NCBI RefSeq assembly: GCF_014836535.1
Contig: NZ_JACSQP010000004.1
Location: 124,001 to 188,000 of the forward strand
From: Microbacterium pullorum
GTDB lineage: Bacteria; Actinomycetota; Actinomycetes; Actinomycetales; Microbacteriaceae
Direction: 5' to 3'
Length of the DNA stretch: 64,000 nucleotides
A program made the translations under genes and the position numbers. The notes under the pieces are model-generated. The model did no database searches. It was given only the letters and a program-made list of their open reading frames with translations, and was not told the DNA's origin. Below are positions 36,056-45,195 of this stretch, in pieces; positions within the stretch are counted from its first letter, which is position 1, and each line of letters opens with the position of its first letter.

Positions 36056-36936
36056 TGGATGACCTCCTTGAAGATCTGGGCGAGGGACGGATGCCGGGGG
36101 GCGAAGCTTGCGACGTCGCCGGCGGCGACGGCGCGGCGCAGTACGGTCTGCACGGTGTCGTCGGAGTCGGCGTCGAAGAGGGCATAGCCGCCGTCGAACT
36201 CGAGCACGGTGACGCCGGGCTCCTCGCGGAGCCACCCCGCGTCGCCGGCGGAAACGAGTTCGAACCGGCGCGTCGAATGCGCGGCGCGGAGGTTCTCACG
36301 CGAGCCGGCGGCCCGGATCGTGCCCCCGGCGATGATCACGAGGTCGTCGCACAGGCGCTCGACGACGTCGAGCTGGTGGGAGGAGAACAGCACGGCCGCG
36401 CCCTGTGCGGCGCGGGTCTGCAGCACGCCCGCGACGACGTCGACCGCGAGGGGGTCCAGGCCCGAGAACGGCTCATCGAGGATCAGCACCTGCGGGTCGT
36501 GCACGAGTGCGGCGGCGATCTGCGCACGCTGCTGGTTGCCCAGCGAGAGGGTCTCGACGTTGTCGTTCAGGCGCTCGCCGAGCCCCAGCTCCTCGAGCAG
36601 GGCAGTCGCGCGGGTCGTGGCATCCGCCTTCGAGAAGCCATGCAGGCGGGCGAGGTAGACGATGTGCTCGAGCACCTTCATCTTCGGGTAGAGCCCACGC
36701 TCTTCGGGCATGTACCCGAACCGGCGCCGGTCGGCGGCGCTGACGGCGGCGCCGTCGAGGGTGACGGTGCCGGCATCCTTGGCCAGCACGCCCAGGATGA
36801 TGCGCATGGTCGTGGTCTTGCCGGCGCCGTTGCCGCCGACGAAGCCGGTCAGCCGCCCGGGTGAGACGGTGAACCCGACATCGTCGAGCACGCGGCGCTC
36901 GCCGTAGCTCTTGGTGATCCCGGTCAGTTCGAGCAT
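36052..36936 (-). CDS. ABC exporter ATPase, NatA-like
   Basis: A 294-residue ATP-binding protein. Walker A is GGNGAGKT near 34-41, the signature is LSLGNQQRAQI, and Walker B is VLILDEPFSGLDP, followed by FSSHQLD with the switch His. A C-terminal extension after residue 215 is usual for NatA/CcmA relatives. The ending PSLAQIFKEVIQ is typical of this group. It is translated with the permease gene. A 231-base divergent gap (36937-37167) separates it from the FMN reductase gene; I see no gene there. Confidence 0.91.
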   Translation of the reverse strand: MLELTGITKSYGERRVLDDVGFTVSPGRLTGFVGGNGAGKTTTMRIILGVLAKDAGTVTLDGAAVSAADRRRFGYMPEERGLYPKMKVLEHIVYLARLHGFSKADATTRATALLEELGLGERLNDNVETLSLGNQQRAQIAAALVHDPQVLILDEPFSGLDPLAVDVVAGVLQTRAAQGAAVLFSSHQLDVVERLCDDLVIIAGGTIRAAGSRENLRAAHSTRRFELVSAGDAGWLREEPGVTVLEFDGGYALFDADSDDTVQTVLRRAVAAGDVASFAPRHPSLAQIFKEVIQ

Positions 36937-37167
36937 GAAGCTCCTCCTCAGTCGATACCTCCACGCTACGGATGCCGGGGTGCGCGGACCTCCCCCTGGG
37001 GGTGGGTGTGTGGCGACGGGGTGGGGCGCGGTCTCCGTCCTGAGGGGGAGACGTGCTCGGATTCCGCGCAGGTGTATGCCATGGAATAGGTATGGCGAGC
37101 GCTTCGTTGGCTCGCCTCAGGGTCGCGGGCATACCGCGGCCGTTGGAGAAATTGGGAGACAACACTC

Positions 37168-37737
37168 ATGACCGATCGCACCATCGGCTACATCGTCGGC
37201 AGCATCTCGTCGACGTCGATCAACCGCCGCCTCGCGAAGGCGCTGGAGCGTCTGGCGCCCGAGGGCACCACGCTCGTCGAGATCCCGATCGCCGACCTGC
37301 CGTTCTTCTCCGTCGACATCGAGAACGACATGCCGCAGCCGGCGCGCGCGTTCAAGGACGCCATCGACCGCGTCGACGGCGTGATCATCGTCACCCCCGA
37401 GTACAGCCGCTCGATCCCCGGTGTGCTCAAGAACGCCCTCGACTGGGCCGCCCGCCCCTACGGACAGGGTTCGTTCGACGGCAAGCCGACCGCGATCATC
37501 GGCACCTCCGGCGGCGGGATCGCGACCGCGGCCGCCCAGCAGCACCTCAAGGCGATCCTCAGCCACTTCAACGCGCCCACGCTCGGACAGCCCGAGGGGT
37601 ACGTGCAGTCGACCCCCGGCCTGTTCACCGACAACGGCGAGGTCACCAGCGACGAGACCGCGGCATTCCTCACGGCGTACCTGAAAGCCTTCGTGGCGCT
37701 GATCGACCGGTACGTGCCGGTGGCCGCCGGCGTCTGA
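37168..37737 (+). CDS. NADPH-dependent FMN reductase
   Basis: A 189-residue flavodoxin-fold protein. GSISSTSINRRLAKAL (11-26) is the FMN phosphate loop, and ITPEYSRSIPGVLKNALDW-like TPEYSRSIPGVLKNALDW near 75-92 is the family signature, followed by GTSGGG. It reduces FMN or quinones with NAD(P)H. A clear GGGAG precedes the start. It is followed by an intrinsic-terminator-like hairpin and the second 41-bp array. Confidence 0.9.
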   Translation: MTDRTIGYIVGSISSTSINRRLAKALERLAPEGTTLVEIPIADLPFFSVDIENDMPQPARAFKDAIDRVDGVIIVTPEYSRSIPGVLKNALDWAARPYGQGSFDGKPTAIIGTSGGGIATAAAQQHLKAILSHFNAPTLGQPEGYVQSTPGLFTDNGEVTSDETAAFLTAYLKAFVALIDRYVPVAAGV

Positions 37738-37753
37738 CCCCCGCGCCTGGGTC

Positions 37754-37795
37754 GGCCCCGGCACGCGCGTTGCGCGGCCGGGGCCTCGGCGTTTT
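37754..37795 (+). terminator. Intrinsic terminator after the FMN reductase gene
   Basis: GGCCCCGGC (37754-37762) pairs perfectly with GCCGGGGCC (37777-37785), and a TTTT run follows at 37792-37795, unusual for this GC-rich DNA. It ends where the 41-bp array begins. Confidence 0.7.
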
Positions 37796-37987
37796 CGGGG
37801 CGCGTATTGGGGCCCGGACGGGGCTTGCCGGGGGTTCGGGGCGCGTATTGGGGCCCGGACGGGGCTTGCCGGGGGTTCGGGGCGCGTATTGGGGCCCGGA
37901 CCGGGCTTGCCGGGGGTCGGGGCGCGTATTGGGGCCCGAACCGGGCTCGGCGGGGGTTTGGGGCGCGTATTGGGGCCCGGACGGGCC
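37793..37987. repeat. Tandem array of five 41-bp units, inverted relative to the 4.7-kb array
   Basis: TTCGGGGCGCGTATTGGGGC recurs five times at 40-41-base intervals (GTATTGG near 37804, 37845, 37886, 37926 and 37967). Its reverse complement, CCAATACGCGCCCCGAA, is the core of the array at 4731-5060, unit 1 of which reads CCCAATACGCGCCCCGAACC. It fills the gap between two convergent genes. Confidence 0.92.
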
Positions 37988-37993
37988 ACCGGG

Positions 37994-38701
37994 TCAGGCC
38001 AGGCCGTGCGTGTGCGCGTAGACGACGGCCGCGACCCGATCGCGGGCGCCGAGCTTCTGCAGCACGTTGGACACGTGGGTCTTCACGGTCGCCTCGCCGA
38101 TGAACAGCGCACGGGCGATCTCGGCGTTGCTGCGCGCCTGGGCCACGAGCCGCAGCACCTCCGCCTCGCGCTCGGTCAGCTCGGGCGTCGCACGCGCGGC
38201 ATCCGTCGTCCTCGGTCCGACCTGCTGCGCCACCGGCGGCGGCACCGCGGCGCCGCCGTCGCGGTCGTCCGTGGCGAAGCGCTCGATCACCCGGCGGGTG
38301 ACCTCCGGCGCGAGCAGCGCGTCACCGGCGGCGGCGACCCGCACGGCCGACGCGAGGTCTTCGGGCCCGGCGTTCTTCAGCAGGAACCCGCTCGCCCCCG
38401 CCGCGAGCGCCTGGAACAGGTAGTCGTCACGGTCGAAGGTGGTCACGATCACGACCGCCGCGGCGATGCCGGGGTCGGCGACGATGCGGCGGGTGGCCTC
38501 CAGGCCGTCCATGTCGGGCATCTGCACGTCCATGCACACGACGTGCGGCTGCAGCGCGGATGCCGCGGCCACTGCCTCGACTCCGGTCGCGGCCTCGCCG
38601 ACGACCTCGATGTCGTCGGCGGCATCCAGGATCATCCGGAAGCCGGCGCGCATGACGGCGTGATCGTCGACCAACAGCACACGGGTGGGCGCAGCGCTCA
38701 T
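37994..38701 (-). CDS. NarL/LuxR-type response regulator
   Basis: A 235-residue regulator. The receiver domain has the acidic pair DD12-13, the phospho-acceptor Asp58 in VVCMDVQMPDMDG and a conserved Lys (LLKNAGP). The C-terminal LuxR helix-turn-helix starts at LTEREAEVLRLVAQARSNAE and contains the recognition helix VKTHVSNVLQKL. The linker between them is long and Pro/Gly-rich (about 150-165). The start overlaps the stop of the histidine kinase (ATGA), so they are partners. Confidence 0.93.
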   Translation of the reverse strand: MSAAPTRVLLVDDHAVMRAGFRMILDAADDIEVVGEAATGVEAVAAASALQPHVVCMDVQMPDMDGLEATRRIVADPGIAAAVVIVTTFDRDDYLFQALAAGASGFLLKNAGPEDLASAVRVAAAGDALLAPEVTRRVIERFATDDRDGGAAVPPPVAQQVGPRTTDAARATPELTEREAEVLRLVAQARSNAEIARALFIGEATVKTHVSNVLQKLGARDRVAAVVYAHTHGLA

Positions 38702-39969
38702 GCCGGGACCCCCGCACCCAGTGGCAGGCGTGCTCGCACGAGGTAGCCGCCGCGGGGGCGCGGCCCGGCTTCGAGGATGCCGCCGGAGGCGGCCGCGCGC
38801 TCACGCATCCCCACGAGCCCGAGCCCCGGGCGTGCCCCGGGCTGCGGCCGACCGGTGTTGGAGATCTCGAGCTCGATGGTGTCCGCGCCGTACCGCAGGC
38901 GCACATCGGCCGTGACGTCTCGGCCGTTGTGGCGACGGGCGTTGGTGAGCGCCTCCTGCGCGATGCGGTAGAGGTTCACCTGGGTGAGTTCGGACGGTTC
39001 CACCGGGTCGCCGATGATCGTCAGCGTCGTGGGCAGTCCGTTCTGGTGGGCATGGGCGACGAGGTCGGGGAGGGCGCTGAGGCGCACCGTGGAGTCGGTC
39101 GGCGCTGCGGCGGCATCCGGGGTGCGAAGGGTCTCGAGCAGGTGGCGCAGCTCTTCCAGCGCCGAGCGCGACGACGCTTCGATGCCCGCGAGTGCCCGCC
39201 TGGCCGCCTCGGGATCGCGCTCCAGCACGGTGCGGGCGGCCCCGGCCTGCACGCCCATCGCCGAGACGTGGTGCGCGACGACGTCGTGAAGTTCGCGGGC
39301 GATGCGCACGCGATCGAGCGCGACGGCCTGCGCGGCGGTCAGTTCCCGCTCGCGCTCCAGCTCATCGGTGCGCTCCTCGAGCGCGCGGCGGGCCAGCGCC
39401 GTGGCGTAGGCGCGATCGCCGAGGTAGTAGGCGCCGCCGAAGTAGAAGATGTTGATGAGGAATTGGATGACCATGTAGGCGGCCATCGGCGAGAACGCGC
39501 CGGACATCGACAGCCCGCCCTCGACCGGTTCGGTCGCCGCCTGGAACATGGTGACCAGCAACCACACGAACATCGCGATCACCACCAGCACGCGCACGAG
39601 GGTGGCCCGGCGGCGGTCGTCGACCCACGCGCCGACGGTGTACATCGCCAGGAACAGTGCGACCTGGCCGACGTACATGTCGGGGATGCGGACGGTGACG
39701 CCGGCGAAGAAGGCCACGGCGACGACGACGAGGGCGAGCTCCGGATGCCGCCGGCGCACCGCAAGCGGGAGCGTCACCGCTGCGGAGTACAGCAGCGCCC
39801 AGCCGAGGCTGGGGGTGTCGCCGGCGAAGAAGCCCGCCACCTGGCCGAGCCACGAGCTGATCACGGCGCCGACGAGCAGCATGCCGGCGAGCCAGATGTC
39901 GTTGCGGCGCTCGGCCGCCGTCGCGGGGCGACGTCGCGGCGGGGCGGGCGGGGTGGTGGCCGTGCTCAT
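38698..39969 (-). CDS. Two-component sensor histidine kinase, NarX/DesK type
   Basis: A 423-residue kinase. Four to six membrane segments occupy residues about 27-185 with no large outer domain, suggesting that it senses the membrane or a ligand within it. HisKA_3 follows, with phospho-acceptor His228 in ARELHDVVAHHVSAMG, then a HATPase_c domain with EALTNARRH and GLGLVGMRERAAASGG. This is the common actinobacterial design that controls ABC exporters and envelope stress. The start ATG at 39969 has GGAAGG unusually close, so it is slightly uncertain. Confidence 0.9.
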   Translation of the reverse strand: MSTATTPPAPPRRRPATAAERRNDIWLAGMLLVGAVISSWLGQVAGFFAGDTPSLGWALLYSAAVTLPLAVRRRHPELALVVVAVAFFAGVTVRIPDMYVGQVALFLAMYTVGAWVDDRRRATLVRVLVVIAMFVWLLVTMFQAATEPVEGGLSMSGAFSPMAAYMVIQFLINIFYFGGAYYLGDRAYATALARRALEERTDELERERELTAAQAVALDRVRIARELHDVVAHHVSAMGVQAGAARTVLERDPEAARRALAGIEASSRSALEELRHLLETLRTPDAAAAPTDSTVRLSALPDLVAHAHQNGLPTTLTIIGDPVEPSELTQVNLYRIAQEALTNARRHNGRDVTADVRLRYGADTIELEISNTGRPQPGARPGLGLVGMRERAAASGGILEAGPRPRGGYLVRARLPLGAGVPA

Positions 39970-40062
39970 CCTTCCAACGTAGAGGGGAGCCGGTTCCGCG
40001 GCATCCCCCGTGGGGCGGAGCGGAGGCGGCGGCCGCAGAGGCCATTGACGCGTTACTTGTTT

Positions 40063-40103
40063 TTTGCAAGCATTGGCCATCCGCCCACGCGGCGGCTTGC
40101 AAA
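40063..40103. promoter_or_regulatory. Inverted repeat upstream of the VOC/HxlR operon
   Basis: TTTGCAAGC (40063-40071) and GCTTGCAAA (40095-40103) are perfect inverted repeats 23 bases apart, and TTGACG at 40045 could be a -35. The second arm touches the ribosome binding site AAAGGAG. An HxlR dimer pair or a DNA loop could act here; the HxlR gene is second in the operon. Confidence 0.5.
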
Positions 40104-40113
40104 GGAGCACGCC

Positions 40114-40548
40114 ATGACCGACATCTTCGTCAATCTGCCCACCGCAGATCTCGACCGCTGCCAGGCGTTCTACACGGCGCTGGGCGCGAAGATCAACCCG
40201 CTGTTCACCGACGAGAACGCCGCCTGCATCGACTGGGGCGGGGGCGCGTACTTCATGATGCTGACGCGCGAGTTCTTCGCCACGTTCACCGACAAACCGG
40301 TCGCCGACCCCGCAGCCACCGCGCAGGTGATGGTCGCCCTCACCCGGGCATCCCGTGAAGACGTCGACGCCGTCATGGACATCGGCCTCTCCTCGGGCGG
40401 CGTCGAGCCGCGCGCGCCGCAGGACCTCGGGTTCATGTACTCCCGTGACCTGGAGGATCCCGACGGCAACGTGCTGAGCTTCTTCTTCATGGGCCCGGCC
40501 GCCGTCGAGCAGGGCCCCGCCGCGTACTCCGACCAGGCCCGGTCGTAG
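40114..40548 (+). CDS. VOC family (glyoxalase-fold) protein
   Basis: A 144-residue VOC protein. It opens with MTDIFVNLPTADLDRCQAFY and ends with DLEDPDGNVLSFFFMGP, giving the second-module metal ligand region. AAAGGAGCACGCC precedes the ATG. It is the first gene of a small operon: the HxlR regulator starts directly after its TAG with no gap. Proteins of this group are often called bleomycin-resistance-like, but the role here is unknown. Confidence 0.86.
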   Translation: MTDIFVNLPTADLDRCQAFYTALGAKINPLFTDENAACIDWGGGAYFMMLTREFFATFTDKPVADPAATAQVMVALTRASREDVDAVMDIGLSSGGVEPRAPQDLGFMYSRDLEDPDGNVLSFFFMGPAAVEQGPAAYSDQARS

Positions 40549-41220
40549 GTGGCCGCGCGCAGCTACGGCCAGTACTGCGGAGTCACGACCGCCGTCGAGC
40601 TGGTCGGGGAGCGGTGGGCGCTGCTCATCATCCGCGACCTGCTCGTGGGGCCGCGGCGCTACACCGACCTCAAGCAGGGGCTGCCGCGTATCCCCACCAA
40701 CATCCTCTCCGCCCGGTTGAAGGAGCTGCAGGATGCCGGCGTCGTACGCCGCGTGCCGCTGTCGCACCGGGGCCTCGTCTACGAGCTCACCGCCTTCGGG
40801 TGCGAGCTCGAGCCGATCGTGCTCGCCCTCGGCCGGTGGGGGTTCGCCGCGATGGGGGAGCCGGAGCCCGACGACATCGTCACCGCCGATTCGCTCACGA
40901 TGGCGCTGCGCACCGCGTTCCGCCCGGATGCCGCGGCGGCCCTCCCCACGACCGGGTACGACCTGCACGTCGGCGACGTGGGCCTGCGCGCGCGGGTGCG
41001 CGGCGACGCGCTCGCGGTGCGGCGGCTGGACGCGGGGGCGGGTACGGGGGCGGATGCCGTGATCGTCGCGGGCCCGGAGATCCGCGGCATCATCTCCGGC
41101 GAGCTGCACCCCGACGACGCGCTCGCCCGCGGGCTCGTGACCGTCGCGCACGGCGACACCGCCCTGCTCGGGCGGTTCGCGACCACGTTCCACATCGACC
41201 CCGCCGCTGCGGCGGCCTGA
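40549..41220 (+). CDS. HxlR family regulator with C-terminal SCP2-like domain
   Basis: A 223-residue regulator. Residues about 8-105 are an HxlR winged helix (GERWALLIIRDLLVGPRRYT and LPRIPTNILSARLKELQDAG). The C-terminal half, with DDIVTADSLTMALRTAFRPD and later VIVAGPEIRGIISGEL, resembles the SCP2 sterol-carrier-like domain seen in a subgroup of HxlR proteins, so it may bind a hydrophobic ligand. The GTG start abuts the TAG of the VOC gene. The conserved N-terminal Cys (YGQYCGVT) could sense electrophiles, as in other HxlR proteins. Confidence 0.87.
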   Translation: MAARSYGQYCGVTTAVELVGERWALLIIRDLLVGPRRYTDLKQGLPRIPTNILSARLKELQDAGVVRRVPLSHRGLVYELTAFGCELEPIVLALGRWGFAAMGEPEPDDIVTADSLTMALRTAFRPDAAAALPTTGYDLHVGDVGLRARVRGDALAVRRLDAGAGTGADAVIVAGPEIRGIISGELHPDDALARGLVTVAHGDTALLGRFATTFHIDPAAAAA

Positions 41221-41236
41221 CCCGGAGGAGCATCCC

Positions 41237-41851
41237 ATGACGGGAGCGATCCACATCGATCTGTTCACCACCCTCGACGGCGTCGCGCAGTCGCCCGGCG
41301 GCCGCAGCGAGGACCCCGACGACGGGTTCGCATACGGCGGCTGGCAGGCTCCGCTCGACGACGACGCGGTCGGCGAGCGGGTGATGGCCGGCATCCGCCG
41401 GATGGACGCGCTGCTGCTGGGGCGGCGGACGTACGACATCTTCGCCGGCTACTGGCCGCAGTATCAGGGGCCGGGCGTCGAGATCGCCGACCGGTTCAAC
41501 GCGATCCCGAAGTACGTCGCGTCGCGGGGGAACCCCGACCTGCCGTGGCGGGGCTCGCACCTGGTCGGCCCGGACCTGGCGGCCGAGGTCGCGACGCTGC
41601 GAAAGCGGCACGAGGAGGTGCACGTGGTCGGCAGCATCGACTTCGCGCGCACGCTCGTGCGCGAGCGACAGTTCGACGTGCTGAACCTGTGGGTGTACCC
41701 GCTCGTTCTCGGACCGGGCAAGCGCCTGTTCCCTTCCGACGGTCCCGCCCTCGGGCTCACGCTGCTCGAGCCGCCGGTCGCCGGCACCGCCGGCGCCCTC
41801 CTGCTGCGTTACGGCCCCGGCCCCGAGGTCACGACCGCCGAAATGGGGTGA
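41237..41851 (+). CDS. Dihydrofolate reductase family (RibD C-terminal-like) protein
   Basis: A 204-residue protein with the DHFR/RibD-C fold: FTTLDGVAQSPGG at 9-21, MDALLLGRRTYDIFAGYWP near 56-74 and a HVVGSIDFARTLV strand-helix. Family members reduce with NADPH, but many of these stand-alone actinobacterial proteins have no known substrate. GGAGGAG precedes the ATG, and the gene follows hxlR by 16 bases as the third gene of the operon. Confidence 0.87.
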   Translation: MTGAIHIDLFTTLDGVAQSPGGRSEDPDDGFAYGGWQAPLDDDAVGERVMAGIRRMDALLLGRRTYDIFAGYWPQYQGPGVEIADRFNAIPKYVASRGNPDLPWRGSHLVGPDLAAEVATLRKRHEEVHVVGSIDFARTLVRERQFDVLNLWVYPLVLGPGKRLFPSDGPALGLTLLEPPVAGTAGALLLRYGPGPEVTTAEMG

Positions 41852-41882
41852 CCGACTCCCCCCCCGAGTGCTACCGGTGCTG

Positions 41883-41920
41883 CCGAGTGAGTATTCGTGC
41901 CCGCGAGTGAGTATTCGTGC
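41883..41920. repeat. Two copies of the 20-bp repeat, flanked by degenerate copies
   Basis: CCGAGTGAGTATTCGTGC and CGCGAGTGAGTATTCGTGC are tandem, with eroded copies before (CCCCGAGTGCTACCGGTG) and after (CGGGGAGTGTCTACGCGCG). The array lies in the convergent gap between the DHFR-like gene and exonuclease III and does not reach either stop codon. Confidence 0.85.
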
Positions 41921-41948
41921 CGGGGAGTGTCTACGCGCGACGCCGGCG

Positions 41949-42794
41949 TCAGCCGAAGATCATCGGGCGATCGTCGTCATCGTCGGGCGAGGTCAGGTCG
42001 AGGTCCACGACGACCGGCACGTGGTCGCTCGGGATCTCGCCCTTGCGCTCGTCGCGGTGGATCGATGCGCCGGTGACCCGGTCGGCGAGCGCATGCGAGC
42101 CCAGGACGAAGTCGATGCGCATGCCCTGATTACGGGGGAATCGCAGCTGCTTGTAGTCCCAGTACGTGAAGCCTGTCGGCACCAGCGGCCGCACGACGTC
42201 GATCATCCCGGCCTCTTCGATGGCGTGGAACGCCGCGCGTTCGGGCGGCGAAACATGCGTCGACAGGCCCTCGACGACCGTGGGATCGCCGTTGTCGGCA
42301 TCGGTCGGGGCGATGTTGAAGTCGCCGACGAAGGCCAGGGCGAGATCGGGGTCGGCCGTGAGGGAATCGCGGGCGTGCTGGGCGAGGGCGCCGAGCCAGT
42401 CGAGCTTGTAGAGGTAGTGCGGGTCGTCGAGCGAACGGCCGTTGGGCACGTACAGACTCCACACGCGCACGCCGCCGATGGTGCCGCCGATGGCGCGCGC
42501 CTCCAGCGGGGCATCCGGACCCTCGTGGCCCTTGGCGAATCCGGGCATGCCGGGAAACGTCGTCTCGACGTCCTCGATCGGCTCGCGGCTGGCGATGGCG
42601 ACGCCGTTCCACTGGTTGAGCCCGTGCGCGACGACGTGATAGCCGGCATCCTCGAACGCCTCATAGGGGAACTGCTCCGGCTTGCACTTGATCTCCTGCA
42701 TCGCCAGCACGTCGATGTGCTCGCGCACGGCGAAGTCGACGGTGCGCGCGACGCGCGCGCGGATGGAGTTCACGTTCCAGGTGGCAAGCCGCAT
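41949..42794 (-). CDS. xthA: Exodeoxyribonuclease III
   Basis: A 281-residue AP endonuclease/3'-exonuclease of the ExoIII family. Key motifs are ATWNVNSIRARV (4-15), MQEIKCKPEQF with the metal-binding Glu, YVPNGRSLDD, the catalytic GDFNIAPTDAD, MRIDFVL, and SDHVPVVVD with the Asp-His pair. It nicks DNA at abasic sites in base excision repair. It is divergent from the epimerase gene and apparently monocistronic. Confidence 0.93.
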   Translation of the reverse strand: MRLATWNVNSIRARVARTVDFAVREHIDVLAMQEIKCKPEQFPYEAFEDAGYHVVAHGLNQWNGVAIASREPIEDVETTFPGMPGFAKGHEGPDAPLEARAIGGTIGGVRVWSLYVPNGRSLDDPHYLYKLDWLGALAQHARDSLTADPDLALAFVGDFNIAPTDADNGDPTVVEGLSTHVSPPERAAFHAIEEAGMIDVVRPLVPTGFTYWDYKQLRFPRNQGMRIDFVLGSHALADRVTGASIHRDERKGEIPSDHVPVVVDLDLTSPDDDDDRPMIFG

Positions 42795-42854
42795 GCCTCC
42801 AGCCTACGGTCGGCAGCCGATGCCACAGCGCCCCGATCGTGCCAGTGTGGATGC

Positions 42855-43700
42855 ATGCGCATCGCCGTCACCGGGTCGTCCGGAAAGCTGGGTCTCACCG
42901 TCGTCCGCGTCCTCCGGGAGGCGGGTCACACCGTCATCGGCCTCGACCGGGTCGGCGAGCGCGGGCCGGGCTTCGTGCAGGTCGACCTCACCGATTTCGG
43001 GCAGGTCATCGACGCGCTCGCCGGGGTGAACGACCAGCACGACGGGGTCGACGCGCTCGTGCACCTCGCCGCGGTCCCCGCGCCCGGCATCCGCACCGAT
43101 GTCGCCACGTTCCACAACAACATGGCGGCCACGTTCAACGTGTTCTGGGCCGCGGTGCGGCTGGGGGTCGAGAAGATCGTCTACGCGTCGAGCGAGACGG
43201 TGCTGGGTCTGCCGTTCGAGACGCCGCCGCCGTACATCCCCGTGGACGAGGACTACCCCGCGCGGCCCGAGTCGGTGTATTCGCTCGTGAAGCACCTCGA
43301 GGAGCAGATGGCGATCGAGCTGGTGCGGTGGCATCCGTCGCTGTCGATCACTGCGCTGCGCTTCTCGAACGTGATGAATCCCGAGGACTACGCCGCGTTC
43401 GGCTCGTTCGATTCGGATGCCACAGCACGCAAGTGGAACCTGTGGGGCTACATCGACGGGCGCGATGGCGGGCAGGCGGTGCTGCGGGCGCTGGAGGCGG
43501 CACCGGCCGGCTTCGACCGGTTCATCATCGCGGCGGCCGACACCGTGATGTCGCGCCCGGCGGCGGAACTCGTCGCAGAGGTCTTCCCCGACGTCCCCGT
43601 GCGCGGCGAGCTGTCGCCGCACGGCACGCTGCTGTCGATCGACAAGGCCCGGCGGCTGCTCGGCTACGACCCGCAGCACTCCTGGCGCGACGAGGTCTAG
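42855..43700 (+). CDS. NAD-dependent epimerase/dehydratase family protein
   Basis: A 281-residue extended SDR. TGSSGKLG at 6-13 binds NAD, VYASSETVLG holds the catalytic Ser region, and YSLVK gives Tyr and Lys. Enzymes of this type act on nucleotide sugars or, in similar short forms, on uronic acids. The preferred start is the second ATG at 42855, where the Rossmann strand begins. The stop abuts the array at 43701-43780. Confidence 0.88.
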   Translation: MRIAVTGSSGKLGLTVVRVLREAGHTVIGLDRVGERGPGFVQVDLTDFGQVIDALAGVNDQHDGVDALVHLAAVPAPGIRTDVATFHNNMAATFNVFWAAVRLGVEKIVYASSETVLGLPFETPPPYIPVDEDYPARPESVYSLVKHLEEQMAIELVRWHPSLSITALRFSNVMNPEDYAAFGSFDSDATARKWNLWGYIDGRDGGQAVLRALEAAPAGFDRFIIAAADTVMSRPAAELVAEVFPDVPVRGELSPHGTLLSIDKARRLLGYDPQHSWRDEV

Positions 43701-43780
43701 ACCCGCGAGTGCTCACTCGGACCCGCGAGTACTCACTCGGCGCCGCGAGTACTCACTCGGCGCCGCGAGTACTCACTCGG
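43701..43780. repeat. 20-bp repeat array, four tandem copies, CGAGTACTCACTCG variant
   Basis: Four 20-base units of ACCCGCGAGTGCTCACTCGG/CGCCGCGAGTACTCACTCGG fill 43701-43780, between the convergent ends of the epimerase and pntB genes. This variant has CGAGT in place of CGAAT, which makes each unit itself nearly palindromic (CGAGTACTCACTCG). Confidence 0.92.
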
Positions 43781-43794
43781 CGGCTCGCGACGGG

Positions 43795-45195
43795 TTAGAG
43801 GGCGCGCAGGATGTCCTCCACCCGCTCCTTCGCGTCGCCGAAGAGCATCTGCGTGTTCTCGCGGTAGAACAGCGGGTTCTGCACCCCGGCGTAGCCGGCG
43901 GCCATCGATCGCTTGAACACCACGACGCTCTCCGCCTCCCACACCCGCAGCACCGGCATGCCGGCGATCGGTGACGTCGGATCCTCCGCGGCCGCCGGGT
44001 TGACGGTGTCGTTCGCGCCGATCACGAGCACCACCGACGTCGAGACGAAGTCGTCGTTCACCTCGTCCATCTCCAGCACGATGTCGTACGGCACCTTGGC
44101 CTCGGCCAGCAGCACGTTCATGTGGCCCGGCAGGCGACCGGCGACGGGGTGGATGCCGAATCTCACGTCCACGCCCCGCTCGCGCAGCCGGTGCGCGAGG
44201 TCGGCCACCGGGTACTGCGCCTGCGCCACGGCCATGCCGTACCCCGGGGTGATCACCACCGACGACGCCTCGCGCAGCAGGTCCGCGACCGTCTCGGCAT
44301 CCACCTCGCGATGCTCGCCGTGGTCGACGTCGCCGGTACGCGGCGCCTCGATGCCGAACCCGCCGGCGATCACCGACAGGAACGACCGGTTCATCGCCTT
44401 GCACATGATGTACGACAGGTACGCACCCGACGACCCGACGAGCGCGCCGGTGATGATGAGCAGATCGTTGTCGAGCAGGAAGCCGGCCGCCGCGGCCGCC
44501 CAACCGGAGTAGCTGTTGAGCATCGAGACGACCACGGGCATGTCGCCGCCGCCGATGGATGCCACCAGGTGCCAGCCGAGCGCCAGCGCCAGCAGGGTCA
44601 CCGTCACCAGCAGCCACAGCTCCGGGGTCACGACGTACCAGACGGTCAGCACCACGAAGGCGACCAGCGCCCCCACGTTGAGCACGTTCTTGCCCGGCAG
44701 CATGAGGGGCTTCGACGACATGCGCGCCGACAGCTTGAGGTAGGCCACGACCGAGCCGGTGAAGGTCACCCCGCCGATGAAGACGCCGATGAACACCTCG
44801 GCGTGGTGGATGTCGCGCAGTGCCCCCGAAAGGCCCGGGTCATGCAGCGCTCCGTTCCAGCCGACGAGCACCGCGGCGAGACCGACGAACGAGTGCAGCA
44901 GGGCGATGAGCTCGGGCATGCCGGTCATCTCCACCACCCGCGCGCGCCACAGCCCCAGGGCCGCACCGATCAGCACGGCGGCGGCGAGCAGCACCAGCCC
45001 GAAGGTCGCCTGCGGGTCGCCCCAGGCGTTCTGCACCGAGACCCAGACGGTCGCGCCGAGGGCGATGGTCATGCCGGCGATGCCGTAGCCGACGCCCGCG
45101 CGGGCGCTCTCATGGCTGCTGAGGCCGCGCAGGCTCAGCACGAACAGCAGGGCCGCGACGATGTAGGCCGCGGTCGCCACGGACGCGGCGGTCAT
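43795..45195 (-). CDS. pntB: NAD(P) transhydrogenase subunit beta
   Basis: A 466-residue membrane protein. About nine hydrophobic segments fill residues 5-265, and a cytoplasmic NADP-binding domain follows, with [20 protein letters not shown] (near 315-334), a [20 protein letters not shown] loop and [14 protein letters not shown]. It couples proton entry to hydride transfer from NADH to NADP, making NADPH. The start overlaps the stop of pntA (ATGA). Confidence 0.95.
   Translation of the reverse strand: MTAASVATAAYIVAALLFVLSLRGLSSHESARAGVGYGIAGMTIALGATVWVSVQNAWGDPQATFGLVLLAAAVLIGAALGLWRARVVEMTGMPELIALLHSFVGLAAVLVGWNGALHDPGLSGALRDIHHAEVFIGVFIGGVTFTGSVVAYLKLSARMSSKPLMLPGKNVLNVGALVAFVVLTVWYVVTPELWLLVTVTLLALALGWHLVASIGGGDMPVVVSMLNSYSGWAAAAAGFLLDNDLLIITGALVGSSGAYLSYIMCKAMNRSFLSVIAGGFGIEAPRTGDVDHGEHREVDAETVADLLREASSVVITPGYGMAVAQAQYPVADLAHRLRERGVDVRFGIHPVAGRLPGHMNVLLAEAKVPYDIVLEMDEVNDDFVSTSVVLVIGANDTVNPAAAEDPTSPIAGMPVLRVWEAESVVVFKRSMAAGYAGVQNPLFYRENTQMLFGDAKERVEDILRAL

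Noticed and set aside
38698..41439. A 913-codon fusion of the histidine kinase with upstream sequence
   Set aside because: The upstream half is antisense to the VOC, HxlR and DHFR-like genes; kinase similarity starts at 39969.
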